The notes under the pieces: generated by a model
Seen by the model: only the letters and a program-made list of their open reading frames with translations
What the model was told of the DNA's origin: nothing
Databases searched by the model: none
Translations under genes and position numbers: made by a program
Origin: Rosellinia necatrix
Taxonomy: Eukaryota; Ascomycota; Sordariomycetes; Xylariales; Xylariaceae
Length of the DNA stretch: 64,000 bases
Direction: 5' to 3'
NCBI GenBank assembly: GCA_021209875.1
Contig: JAGYVD010000005.1
Coordinates: 3,510,001-3,574,000 of the forward strand
Shown: piece after piece, positions 1 to 12,863 of the stretch
How positions within the stretch are numbered: the stretch's first letter is position 1
Layout of the letters: every line of letters starts with the position of its first letter

Positions 1-706
1 GCCGATGAAGAGGGCCAAGCTGACCAGGCCCATGAGGATCATGGGGTTCTTGAGGATGCCGAAGACGGAGACTATAAATGAAAAAAATTGGATAGTTAGC
101 TTTCCTCACTTCTTCTTCCTCGGGCGAAGACCACCGAGCACCAAAGAAAAAAAAAGAAAAAAGAAAAAAACACTCACAAGAACCCCGATCAGTATAATAG
201 ATCTTCGACCCGAGGACCTTCACCGGGAACGCAGCAACGCCGGCCCCGGCGGCCCCAACGACAGGGAGGATCTCCTCGCCCTTATTCGCCCAGTCGTTGC
301 CGCGGAACGTCTCCCACGCCCTGACCCTCACCCTCGCGCTCGCATCCCCTTCCCCCCCGGCGCCGTCGGCGCGGGTGTCGATGACGTCGACGCGCAGGGG
401 CGCGAACCCGTGCGTGGCGCCGTGCACGTCGGCCAGGTACGAGCCGGGCGTGACGTTGCGGAAGACGAAGGTGTCGGACGCCGTCAGCGGCGCCGCCAGC
501 GAGACCCCCAGCGCCGTCAGCGTCGCGTGCGTCGAGGGCGGCAGCGCCGCCGGGTTCGGGATCTGCGGCGACGCCGGGATGCTGAACGTCACTGTTGTCG
601 TCGTCATCGTCGTCGTTGTTGCCGAGGCTAGTGACGGCATCGATGAGAAGGACAGGGCCAGGACCGCCGCCGCTAGGGTCGGTTTGAGGAGTGGTAGTAG
701 TAGCAT
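1..706 (-). CDS. EMC7: ER membrane protein complex subunit 7 (EMC7), C-terminus beyond window edge
   Basis: Exon 1 is 706..178 and exon 2 is 71..1 (running off the window), with a 106-bp intron (GTGAGT..TAG) at 72..177; 200 residues are visible. The protein starts with a hydrophobic signal peptide (residues 1 to about 29, ending SLASA). A beta-rich lumenal domain follows (VTFSIPASPQIPNP near the start, then FVFRNVTPGSYLADVHG), matching the EMC7 beta-sandwich. The last visible residues, FGILKNPMILMGLVSLALF, are the family's signature tail: a KNPM motif leading into the single membrane helix. EMC7 is a lumenal-facing accessory subunit of the EMC insertase, which inserts tail-anchored and multipass proteins into the ER. 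The exon split falls inside FSVFG, so the tail exists only after splicing. The start codon is the first ATG after the GAA array. The identity is quite sure; the C-terminus cannot be assessed. Confidence 0.88.
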   Translation of the reverse strand, partial: MLLLPLLKPTLAAAVLALSFSSMPSLASATTTTMTTTTVTFSIPASPQIPNPAALPPSTHATLTALGVSLAAPLTASDTFVFRNVTPGSYLADVHGATHGFAPLRVDVIDTRADGAGGEGDASARVRVRAWETFRGNDWANKGEEILPVVGAAGAGVAAFPVKVLGSKIYYTDRGSCECFFLFSFFFFGARWSSPEEEEVRKANYPIFFIYSLRLRHPQEPHDPHGPGQLGPLHR

Positions 707-723
707 CTTGTTTGTATGGTTCT

Positions 724-854
724 CTTCTTCTTCTTCTTCTTCTTCTTCTTCTTCTTCTTCTTCTTCTTCTTCTTCTTCTTCTTCTTCTTCTTCTTCTTCT
801 TCTTCTTCTTCTTCTTCTTCTTCTTCTTCTTCTTCTTCTTCTTCTTCTTCTTCT
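724..854. repeat. (CTT)n / (GAA)n trinucleotide microsatellite, about 44 units
   Basis: This is an uninterrupted CTT array of 131 bp. Read in the direction of EMC7 transcription it is a GAA/AAG purine run that ends 17 bp before the EMC7 start codon, so it lies in its 5' leader or core promoter. It is the longest perfect simple repeat in the window. Copy number may be affected by assembly. Confidence 0.98.
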
Positions 855-1488
855 GGCCTCCCCCAGGTAGTATGGTTATGGTTGGTTAGGTAACGGCGGA
901 GGGCGGGGATAATGTAGAGTCGGGTGGCGTTGTAATTGGCGTTGTTCGTATACACGCTATTAGACGGTTCGGTGTTGGATATTGAGCAGCCACAGTTGAA
1001 CAAGTTACTATTGATGATGCAGCACCTGTTGTAATTGGGAGCTGGTGAGCTCCGCCTGACAGGGATGTTCTGGCCAATGGTGTCGACGCTTTCCACCAAA
1101 CATGTTGGCAGACCTTACCCGGGAAGTCAACAAGAATCGCTTGGGCACTTACACGAATGTTCAGATACCTATACCTATACCTAGTCTACCCTTCCACTAT
1201 TCACGATGAACGCCCACTCCCAAACATTTTCATAAAGGCAGAAGAATTTAGTCAGAGGCCTCTCGCCTAATAGGTATGCTTATTGCTGATGAAATTGTAG
1301 GTAACCTAACATATTGTAGGTCTGCTCTATTCATTCAAAGGGGTATATATCTCAACAACTATCCCTCTCCGCCATCTCCTCGGTTACGCCCATAAAAAAC
1401 ATGAATTGTGGATTTTATTCCCTTCGCAATAAGCCTGTCCCTCCTCTTAAATAACGGTAGGGGTTCGTCCAGTTCTGTCTTGCTTCGC
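855..1488. other. Intergenic region between EMC7 promoter and cysD 3' end
   Basis: This stretch separates the 5' side of EMC7 from the 3' end of the sulfhydrylase gene. No open frame resembling a gene is seen. It should hold the EMC7 promoter and the cysD 3' UTR. A short ACCTATACCTATACCTA run lies near 1170. Confidence 0.7.
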
Positions 1489-3168
<1,680 letters not shown>

Positions 3169-5130
3169 TGCGTCGATGGAAGCAGATCAGGACGAAATCC
3201 ACACGTCTAAAAAGAAAGAAGGATCTAAAGAAAAGTCGTATGTTTCTGCAACGATATCGGACAAGGGAGCAAAATATATTATATAGAGGGGAGAGGCAGG
3301 CAAGTGACGGGGACGGGGACAAGGACGGGGACAAGGACGGGGATGCTGTATTCAAATCTAAGGTCTACGTAGTGAATATCGAAGGGTCCCCATTTCGGCC
3401 AGCCAACCAACAAAGTATAGTTCCCGTTCAAGCGAGTAACAAACGTGGTGCTCCTTCCTCGCCGGTGCAGGTAAGCCCGTTACTCGAGCTTGTCTGTCAT
3501 GCTGTGCGACCTGCCCCAGCACATCTTTCGACAGTGAGCCCCGATTTGGCGTCATCGTGGGGGACGCGACATGAACCCCTCCTTTTGGCTGCTCAGCTTT
3601 GGCGGGGTTTCGAGCACGCCATCGACGCCAACGACAACCAACCTTCTTCCTTGGGCCGTGCGCGTTACTAGCCAGCCCACAAGGTAAGTCACCTCAGATC
3701 GCATGTTCGCGTTCGTCGCCTTGCACACTGCGCTGCGTACGTTGGTAGTGGGAAAGCGCCGGGTGTAAAGGACCTTGCCCATTGGCTGTGGTTCTCCCGT
3801 CTGGTTCAGATGGGGCAGGGTTACGGTGACAGTTTCCAAATTCCCGCTGTGTGGTACACAAATTGAGGCTCTCTTTTCTCTCTTGTCCTCTTTGCCTGCT
3901 GCTTTCCCCTTTTGCATTTCCCTATTAGCATAACCTGGTCTGTTCATAAGTACTCTCTTAGGTAGGTTTTGATCACTGTCTATAGAGAAACTGGCACTGT
4001 TCTTAATCCGAAAGGATTCGGTCGTCGATTTCTTTTCTTCTTTATTTTTCTTTTTCTTTTTTGGTCTCGCCCTAGATGCAGTACTTCGACTCGGCAATCT
4101 CTCCACCTAGCTTTGGTCTAGGTCGCATCATCGAAGCTGATCTCGATGGTGGGGTAATAGTCAAAGTCAATCTAGAGGGGTTAGCCTTAGACAGCCCAGG
4201 TTACATTGTGCCCCAGTGGTATGCTCGCTGTAATGTAGATCTCTTCCAGAACGCGCCAAGATTAAGTTTTTTTTTATTTTATTCTTGCCTTTGGCGCGCG
4301 GGGTTGTCCCCTCCTACCATGCCGTCAGACTCATCATTCGTGCGCGGCATGGCGACATTCCCCATCCCACTTGCGGCTTTCCGGAGCCGACCGCCGGCCT
4401 CATGGAGCGGCTATCCAAGGAGGTAGGTAGCTAGGTACATACCTACTTACATAAATCCAACCTATAACTATTTAGTTCCTTTTAGAATTAAACATGACAA
4501 TCTGGAAAGAAAAGAAAAAAAATAAAGACGGATGATGATAGTAGTTTTGCACGAGTAAATTCAGATGCATTTCGTATCCTCTATCAATAATACATCGCAC
4601 TCGCCTAAGACACGACGATCCTTGAACTCCCATCACTTCTCCATCGTCATCCACAGAAACGGCTCCCAATGCGGCTGCCATCTAGACCGAGCCGCGAGAC
4701 AGCACCGTCTTTATATCGGGTTCCGTATGTATGTATGTATGCATGTCTGTATTGTATGTATGGTGCATCCTGGCTTGCCCCAGTCAGTGCCTGCCTAGTA
4801 GAATCCCAAAAGCCAAGAATTTCGGTTTCCCCCATTCGTCCCTTTCCCCTTTCCCCCTCTTCCCCCCTTTCCCATCGTATAGCAATCGTCACTGGAGATA
4901 GACCTCTTGACCGCGCCTTCCCCACCACCTGGGGAAGGCGACGTAGATACGTTCCCAGCCGGGCCCATCCTCCGGCGCCGCCGCTGGGGCGACCTCGTCC
5001 CACAGCGACCGGTACGGGGACAGGGGGATGTCGGTGTACCGGGGGCTGACGGCGGAGAGCGTGTTGCTGTTGCTGCTACTGCTACTCCTGCTACTCCTGC
5101 CGTCGCCGGAGGCCGCTACCGCCGCCGGCT
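3169..5130. other. Intergenic region, no supportable gene
   Basis: This 2-kb stretch is upstream of cysD and downstream of the MARVEL gene. It contains a GGGGACAAGGACG-type imperfect repeat (about 3308..3342), pyrimidine runs near 4030..4060, and an ATGT tetranucleotide run at about 4724..4742. Short open frames near 3552..4106 and 4076..4426 are lysine-rich or unrecognisable and were not called. It should include the cysD promoter. Confidence 0.6.
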
Positions 5131-5862
5131 TTACGGGTCCACGGCCTCCTTCATCGGAGGAGCGCCTAAAGGGGCCTGCGTGTCGGCGTTCTTGGCCCGG
5201 CCGAACCCCATGCCCTTCCGGAAGAGCTCGCGCCCGGCGAGCGACGACGAGGCCGCCCAGAGCAGGAACTGGAAGACGGCGAAGGCCACGTCCGCCCGCG
5301 CCGCGCCGCACACGCTGCCGCGGCAGAACGGCAGCCAGCTCATGTACGCCGACAGCGAGATGAAGCCCGCGAAGTAGAACAGCGTGTTGCCGAACTCGAG
5401 GGAGAGCGCCGCGTAGGGGTGGAAGACTATAGATAGCGCGTCGTTTCCTCGCATTAATCCTCATCTGTCGTTGCTTTATTGTGTGTGGGGAGGGGCGGAG
5501 GGGTGATGGGTGAAGGGCAAACATACATCGAGGTGCAAATCTCGGGAGTCCCTCGAGGACTCCGACGGAGATGATGGTGAAGATCGAGACGAAGAGCAAC
5601 CAGCCAATCTGTGGCGGCGAGGCACTCTTGACCTCGGCGTTATACCAGTTGGCGACTGTGAATAAGTCGAGCACTTCGTGTTAGCTTTTGTTTTATCTCT
5701 TTTTTTTTTTTTCCCCCTCCACCATTCTTTTGCCACGGGTTTCCCTCCCCTCTCCACCACCCACGCCCGTAACGTACCGAACGATGACAATCCGAGCACC
5801 ACGAAGGCCAGCGTGAATTGCGCGACCCTCAGGGCCAAGATGATGATATTAGACGAATACAT
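5131..5862 (-). CDS. MARVEL-domain-type four-helix membrane protein
   Basis: Three exons, 5862..5778, 5655..5527 and 5426..5131, with introns of 122 and 100 bp, give 169 residues. Four hydrophobic segments are spaced as in MARVEL (membrane-associating) proteins: residues about 5-27 (IIILALRVAQFTLAFVVLGL), a second in IGWLLFVSIFTIISVGVL, a third in NTLFYFAGFISLSAYM, and a fourth in FAVFQFLLWAASSSL, followed by a short polar tail with GMGFGR. The paired cysteines in FCRGSVCGAARAD between helices 3 and 4 are typical of fungal members. These proteins lie in the plasma membrane or in vesicles, and their molecular role is generally unknown. I chose the ATG directly before helix 1. An in-frame ATG at 5931 would add 23 basic residues (start uncertain). 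The family is assigned by topology, so confidence is moderate to good. Confidence 0.75.
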
Positions 5863-8800
5863 GGCGTGGGATCGCAGGAACCGAGGGATGCGATGGGGAA
5901 AGCGAACTTCTTGGTGAGTGCCGGTAGTCATGAATGATAGAAAATTTACTGCAACCAGTGCATCTGAGAAGAATAAAACTAAAAATAAAGAAAAGTGATT
6001 AAAAATCGTAACAGAGGACCACGGGGGGGAAGACCAGGACGGAGAGTTGCTTGTCGAGGAATGGAGGGAAGCACCAGGTCGGGAGGGACTGGACGGGAGG
6101 GCGGCAATAGGGGACGTCTCCTACATTAATGCAACTCGAGGCGTGGCTCGACGCTCGTCATCTACCGCCATCTTATTAGGCTCAAGCCGCGCTGGCGCCG
6201 GGAATGGCTAGCAGGAGAGCGATGTTGCACTCGCAAACAGGTGGCCCTCTGATCGCCGTCCCGATTTGGTGTTGCGACACGTTGGGTTGAATCGAGGTGA
6301 AACCGATTCGACATGGGTGGCGGCCATGCATTTTGTCTCAGCGCGACGTCACATAGCGAATTGAGAATCCGTGCGGGCGTGTCGCAGGTGCGGAAGGGCC
6401 TCATGCAGGCGGTTCTACAGGTTGATAAAACTTGATATCACTACCACCACCACCACCACCACCACCACCACCAACACCTCCTTCTCTCATCTAGATACGG
6501 TTCTTCTTCCATCTATGGGACCAATTGGTTATGAGCAAGTGTTTATATCATATCCTTTTTTCTTTTTCTTTGTCATTTTTAATTTTTAATTTTCCAGTTA
6601 TTTCCCCCTCACAAGAACCAACCATTATCAACGCATCGCCGTTCGTGAACCTGATCGTTAGGTGATGGAGCGGGCGGCGAAGCTTGTTTCTAGATCTGTT
6701 GCCAAGGATCGAAGCCTCTAGTGAGTTTCTCATGGCAAAGCAAGGCCCACGCGTCGCAGTGCGCAACGGCGTTAAAAAAAGACGCAAAGAGGGAGAGAGG
6801 GAGAGAGACCTGAGCTGGCTGGGCTACGGCCGTCCGTGAGGGATAGACGCAGACCGGCCCCCCAGGGTCTCCAGCGGGGGGTAGAGAACGGTTTGGAGTA
6901 GGTATCGGAAGATAGCTCGGGATGGCTTGGCTGCGTGAGCCAAGTCGTCTCACGACTCCGGCACCACGGCTCCATAACACGTCTCTGGGATCTTAGCATG
7001 GGGTTGAGAAGCATACACACATGTAAAAACCAGCCAGCGGCCGTGATAAGGGTTTCATTCCGGCATTTGCAAAGCTTGTCTAACGTTCCCGAGATCACCA
7101 AATCGGTTTCCGTCCGTCATACTGGCCAAGGATGAAATGGTAGGAGTGCCTGACTTGTCGTATTTGGATCATGACTAGTAGTACGCCTCTCACTTCTGAA
7201 ATCATGAAATGCTTGAGCCCTTCTTAGAATCGAGGCTTCAAGGTGCACGAGGCGCGCCAAGGAAGCGGATTTGGGGGTCTCAAGGCCGACAACGATGCGA
7301 TAACTACGGCTCAGCTTAGCCTAGACCTCTGGGGCCTTGGTGAAATAGATGGTTGGCTCCGTCAGCATCGAAAACAGGTTTTGTACCGACGAGAGAGTCA
7401 GATGAATACATACAGAGCCGGTAGTGGCCTAGTAGGCAGGCAAGTATTTATTCAACCAAATACGCTCCTCTCAGCTAGATAATTCTGCTTGTTTAGTACT
7501 TAGGTAGGTAGTTCCTTGCATATGTCCCTGGTTATCGATTTGTTCGGGGTTATCTGAATGCGCATCCTATTTCTATTTTCCTCATATAATCTAGCTATGT
7601 TATATGTGGTCTGATCTCACGTTAGTATACTTGCGTTACCTAGGTAGGTAAGTTAAGTAGGTACCTAATTTGTATGCATGTTCCTATTCAACTTGCGCCA
7701 AAGCTGCTTGACATACATACGTACCTAACCTAGGCACTTAACGTAGCGCAGTATGCAGGTGTTTCTTGATCATGTGGGGACTCGAATTGGCCAACCAAGC
7801 ATCTGGTTTGTCGGTTTATCCGAGAGACCGGAGAAAGTAACATGTGAATTTACTTGACCTCTTACTCGAGGCGAACTTATCCTGTCGTCGGATACGCATT
7901 CTAGTATCAATGGGTGTGATTTTTTGCGATTACATCTGACATATCATCTACTGCGACTGCCATTCACACCCGTACCCGGATATGCACAAGTACCTGGTTA
8001 TGCTCTAGGCTAACTGGCTCTAGTGATAGCGACTAGCCCAAGCCACAGTATGTTATGTGCTGTAGCAGCTGGCTACGTCTCACCTCGGCATCTATTGCAG
8101 CATCTTGACATCTTGCCATTGACGGTCTAGGTCTCTCCGTCACGAGCCCACTCCAACGGCCATTATGGTGGCAACCGTGGCCGACGGACGCCGACCCCAG
8201 AGTGGGCCAGGACGCCTAGTGCAGCCAATCACCGGATCGTCAAATGCGAATTGTGGTAGAGTTGCCAGGCGCCGAGAGACTCGGAAGTCATGACACTCCA
8301 CGCGCTCCCACGCTCCCAGGGTCTAAGACCAATTTGGGCAGAAGCCTCGGCCTCCAGCTCTTAGCGGCGTCGGTGGATTCTGAATCAATGAACGGGGGAA
8401 TTTGCTAGTGATGGATGAGCTTACCTATCCATCAAACATCGGCCTTGTCGTTCTTTTTTTTTTCTTGTTCTTCTGGTCGTTTGTCCTGCGGTTTGGTGAC
8501 CATCTCCTCCTCCACCACCTCCTCTTCCTCCTCTCTTTCTCGGTGCGCATTCCATCTCTTGACTGCTCTCCGACGCACCCGCCCCGACGCCCCCCGACGC
8601 CCCCCGACGCTCTCTGCCGCTCTCTGCCGCCCCGTGATAATCATTCGGTATTCTCAGGAGTCCAATCGCTAGTGCAGCTACCTCACAACCTACTTGTAAG
8701 CCAAGCCAATACTGTTGTCGTACACATCGCATCATATCTCATCTCGGATCAGACCTTGTTCGTCTGTCCGTGTTTGTTTTTTGCCCTTTCCCAGCCATTG

Positions 8801-9056
8801 ACAGCGATTGACGGTAATGAATGTCTGCGTTGCATCATACATCCCTGTATCCGTCATTCTGTGTCGTATTGAATATCATGGATATCCTGGGTAACCCGTG
8901 TCTATCCTGTGCCTATCCTCTGCCTCCTGCCTCTTGTATCCGTCTTATCTCCCTAACGCGTATGGAAACACCCGCAGAGCAGAGACATCCCGTCACTCGT
9001 CACACCTCGAACCCCCCCGAGTTTGTCCGTGATTGGCTCCCGCGCCAACCGCAGCC
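5863..9056. other. Intergenic region between divergent MARVEL and acyl-CoA ligase genes
   Basis: This 3.2-kb stretch lies between two divergent genes, so it should hold both promoters. It has an ACC run (about 6442..6470), TAGGTAGG runs near 7503 and 7640..7660, and GACGCCCCCC/TCTCTGCCGC direct repeats at about 8570..8632. A pyrimidine-rich leader precedes the ligase start. No gene-like reading frame is convincing. Confidence 0.6.
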
Positions 9057-11337
9057 ATGGCACCGCCCGCGCAAATCGCCGCCTTTATCCAGGAGATCTC
9101 GAAGCCGCCTCCGCCCGGCTCGCCCTACGCCGTCCCCATCCCCGGCACCGAGCGCGAAGGCCGCACACCCATCTACCGTCACTGGCAATTCCAGGACAGG
9201 CCCCTGCTTGCCACCTACGACCCGGAGACGCGCACCTTCTACGATGTCATCGAACAGAGCGCCAAGCAGCATGCGAACAGCAGGTGCTTGGGTACGCGAC
9301 ACTGGAATGCGGCCACCAAAAGCTGGGATAACAAGTACACCTGGACGACCTATGCCGAGGTTTATGCCCGCGCCAAGAACTTTGGATCTGGTATCTTCGA
9401 ACTCCATCGCCGCATCGGCGTTCCACCTGGCAACCATGGCGTCGGTCTCTGGAGCCAGAACCGCGCCGAATGGCAGATTGCAGGTAAGCAGCCATTCTTC
9501 AACCCCTCGTCTTCACTAAAACGATCTCCATGTGCGTGTCTCAGTATTACGGGCGCTGACCCGGTGATGGAACATAGATATCGGCCTCGTCACCCAATCC
9601 TTCTTCTCTGTTTCTCTCTATGAGACCCTTGGCCCCGACACGTCCGAGTTTGTCATTAAGCATGCCGAACTTTCCTGCGTCGTGACCTCGCTGCCTCACG
9701 TCCCCCTTCTTCTGGCTCTTGCGCCGCGGATACCCCATCTGAAATTGATCATCTGCATGGACCCCCTGGATGCTAGCGAGCAGTCCGGCTACACTAAAAA
9801 GGCCATCTTGAACGCTATCGCGGAGCAACATGGAATCCAGATCTGGTCTATGGATGACGTTGAGGAGTTGGGTGCCAAGGTCGCACACCCCCCGCGCCCT
9901 CCCCGCCCCGAAGATATCATCACCATCAACTACACCTCTGGTACGACAGGCGATCCTAAGGGAGTTGTCCTCACCCATGCCAACTGCGTAGCTGGTATTT
10001 CTGCCGGCCGGGCTACCGGCCAATACACGCGCAACGATACAAACGTTTCGTACCTACCTGTCGCTCATATCTATGGGCGACTTATTGATCAGACGGCGCT
10101 CGCGGAAGGCGCTTCGATAGGCTACTTCCACGGAGACATGTTGGAGCTCGTTGATGACTTGAAGATTCTCAAGCCCACTGGTTTCCCTTCAGTCCCGCGT
10201 CTGTTCAACCGTTTCAATATGGGTATTCGGGCTCAGACGGTCGAGGCGGATGGTGTCAGGGGCGCACTCTCTCGCAAGGTGATCGACACCAAGCTGGCCA
10301 ACATGAAGCTTGGTCCTGGCAAGGCCACTAACAAGCACTTCCTCTACGACCGTATCTGGACCCCCAAGGTCCGCGCCGCGGTTGGCATGGATAGATGCCG
10401 CACTATGGTAAGCGGGAGTGCGCAACTGGACCCCAATGTCCACAAGTTCCTCCGAGCCGCCTTCGGTAACAACTTTGTCTCGGGTTACGGTCTGACCGAG
10501 GCGTACGCATCTACGTCATGCCAGATGGACGGAGACTTTTCTCTCGGCAATAACGGCGGTCCCTTACCCAGCACCGAGATTTGCCTCGAATCCCAACCCG
10601 ACCTGGAATACCTTGTGACAGACAAGCCAGCACCACGCGGTGAACTCCTTCTGAGAGGAGAGTCCATCTTCCGTGAATACCACAAGAATGAGGCCGAGAC
10701 TCGGAAAGCTCTCGATCCCGATGGATGGTTCCACACGGGCGACATTGCCGAAATTGACGAACTGGGACGCATCAAGATCATTGATCGCAAGAAGAACGTT
10801 TTGAAATTGTCTCAAGGAGAGTATATCTCGCCTGAGCGGATTGAGAACGTGTATCTGGGCAGCTCCAACCTTCTTGCCATGGCTTATGTACACGGCGAAG
10901 GTACCCAATCCTCACTGGTCGCCATCTTTGGAGTGGATCCCATCAACTTTGCGCCTTTTGCGAGCAGGGTCATCAAGCAGACCATTGCGCCTGAAGATAT
11001 CGCCGCCGTCAAGGAGGCCGCCAAAGATCCCCGAGTGATCAAGGCTGTCCTGAAGCAGCTGGATGATATTGGAAGGAAGTATAAGTTTAATGGTTATGAG
11101 CGCGTACGAAACTGCGTTTTGGACGTCGAGCCATTCAGCATCGAGAACGAGCTATTAACTCCTACGTAAGTTGCCCGCAGTCCCATGATTTCTCCCGCAC
11201 ACCCTGAAGAGTGCTTACTAACCCACCACAGTCTGAAACTCAAAAGACCCCAAACCGCAAGGAAATTCAAGACCGAAATCGATAGAATGTACGCTGAGAT
11301 CAACGAGGAGGCCTCTAAGATCAAGCCTAGACTTTAG
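9057..11337 (+). CDS. Long-chain fatty-acid--CoA ligase (AMP-forming), probable peroxisomal type
   Basis: Three exons, 9057..9483, 9578..11165 and 11232..11337, with introns of 94 and 66 bp, encode 706 residues. The enzyme activates fatty acids with ATP to acyl-adenylate and then acyl-CoA. Visible ANL-superfamily motifs are the P-loop-like YTSGTTGDPKG (residues 261-271), the GYGLTEAY region, DGWFHTGDIAEID and DRKKNVLKLSQGEYISPERIE, which carries the fatty-acyl-CoA-synthetase signature and the hinge. The C-terminus is KPRL; PRL resembles a weak type 1 peroxisomal signal, suggesting beta-oxidation activation rather than lipid synthesis (inferred). The long N-terminus and GVGLWSQNRAEWQIA match eukaryotic long-chain members. 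I chose the first ATG of the MAPPAQIAAF frame. The 1588-bp middle exon has no frame break. The exact substrate chain length cannot be read from the sequence. Confidence 0.92.
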
Positions 11338-12540
11338 AAAGCGGGTTAGAAGTAGATCGTGTTCCGCTGTTGTAGTCTATTGTGTAATAATAGTGAAGCG
11401 CATAAGTTTTAATACCGTTTCCTAGGAAACTGATTCTTGCAGTCTCTGGCGCAATGCCTATGGATGACGTGATTTCGAACATCACCTTCACAAGCCACCT
11501 ACCAGCCACATAAAGAATTTACTGCGCAGTTATAAATCAGCAATGAATCCATAAGCAGCCAAGTCTGTAATAGGGTGATTTTATAATGGTTGAATGATTT
11601 TAAGAAGTATGCAAAGTTGTTTATGACTATAATCTGTAATATAGCTAGCTACTAAACTAATCCTTTTATATAGGTAATTATGTATAACTTTAAATCACGA
11701 CTTCAGCCTTCTTTTATAAACTTGATGAAGTATTATGTATGTTTAGTATAGGGAGGTATAGCCTACTAGGCACTTGCTATAGTGGGTCATACCTTCTCCT
11801 CCAGTTACTCCAGTCCAGTAAATGCTCATTGGTTGATTGGGTACCTATGTTGTCAGTGTTAGAATACCGGATTTGCCTCGGGCTCAGCGGTACAGTAAGT
11901 TAAGTAGCTTCGCATCCAATATAATTATATTGTACTGTTCCTAACGTGATAAGCTAACAAAGTAGTATTTTCACGCCCAGGCTGTCAATATACACCATTT
12001 CGCTGTGAATGATCTCCAACATGCTCCTGCCCCTGACCTGCGCGTGGAGTACAATAGGTAGGCATACGGTGCTGCACATTGATTAAGGGCTTGTCTGCCT
12101 AGGTTAAGCAACATACCTTTATCAATTATAAATATTTAGCTTTACTGTTTTTGCCTTTAAAGACATATGCCAGTTGCATAGATAATTCAGATTATTTCAA
12201 TGGTTGATGATTGGGTGTGAGTGCTTGAAGGTAGAGAAGTCTATTAACGTCTAGCGTCTAGCGTAGGTATATGCTAGCAGATGCTTGACCGTTGTGTAGG
12301 TTAGTAAAGTACCTAGGCGGGCACTGGGTTAGTACCTGGTGCCTGCGATAGGCCTGTAATAATAAAAATGCAGTTGCTACCTAGGTAGGCAAGAGCTGCC
12401 GAAATGGCAGGCAGGCATAACTTTATGACAGCCACAACGACTGCTGATGGTTTGTTTGCCCAAGCATTTACTTACCTGGGAGGTGGCCGTAGGTCTGGAT
12501 TTGTTCAATTAATTTCCTAAAACTAACCGCGACAATGACA
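11338..12540. other. Intergenic region 3' of acyl-CoA ligase
   Basis: Low-complexity, moderately AT-rich DNA with scattered CTAGGTAGG motifs (for example near 12380). No open frame of note. It probably contains the ligase 3' UTR; the rest may be decayed repeat DNA, since many short stop-rich stretches and TA-rich words appear, but no mobile element could be recognised. Confidence 0.55.
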
Positions 12541-12850
12541 AGGAACAAAATAGGCTGTATTTCAAGCAGTAAACATGATGAAATACAGCACAAATAAAGA
12601 AATATAAACCAAAATAATAATAAATTATAGTTATACATGTTTAATATATACTAGTAAAAATAATGCTATTAATAAATATATAAATATATTTTTATATAAA
12701 ATATTATATGCTAATTTTATGCTAAAGTATAATTTTAAAATCCATTTATTGGCTTTACTAAAAAAGATTACAGCCTAAAAACTTTATTTTTAGGTCTTAG
12801 CCTTTTCTTACCTAATTAAACCCCAATTCACTTTACTACAACCTTATATT
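12541..12850. other. Strongly AT-rich block abutting the WD40 gene start
   Basis: In the 180 bases at 12601..12780 I count 25 G/C, about 86% A+T, against roughly balanced composition elsewhere. The block is rich in TATA and ATAAATA words and has no open frame. Such blocks in ascomycetes are often relics of repeat-induced point mutation, but no recognisable element remains. It ends within a few bases of the start codon of the next gene, so it is also that gene's promoter. Confidence 0.8.
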
Positions 12851-12863
12851 ATGCAATGGGAAT

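Noticed and set aside
297..893. Open frame encoding a poly-Ser tail through the CTT array
   Set aside because: It is antisense to EMC7, whose exons, intron and motifs are clear; the Ser run is only the simple repeat being read.
3552..4106. 184-codon minus-strand open frame
   Set aside because: Lys/Glu-rich with no recognisable domain or splice continuity; overlaps pyrimidine tracts. Likely chance.
4076..4426. Open frame with a protein-like stretch (IIEADLDGGVIVKVNLEG)
   Set aside because: Looks partly protein-like and the opposite strand also gives a plausible phrase (DYYPTIEISFDDA), but neither continues past stops with splice sites I can support.
8821..9519. 232-codon open frame overlapping the acyl-CoA ligase start
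   Set aside because: It overlaps the ligase first exon in another frame; the ligase motifs are strong, and this frame is Pro/Arg/Ser-rich with no domain.
12541..12850. AT-rich block as a centromere or mobile element
   Set aside because: Only a few hundred bases long, with no terminal repeats or element coding; too short for a regional centromere.
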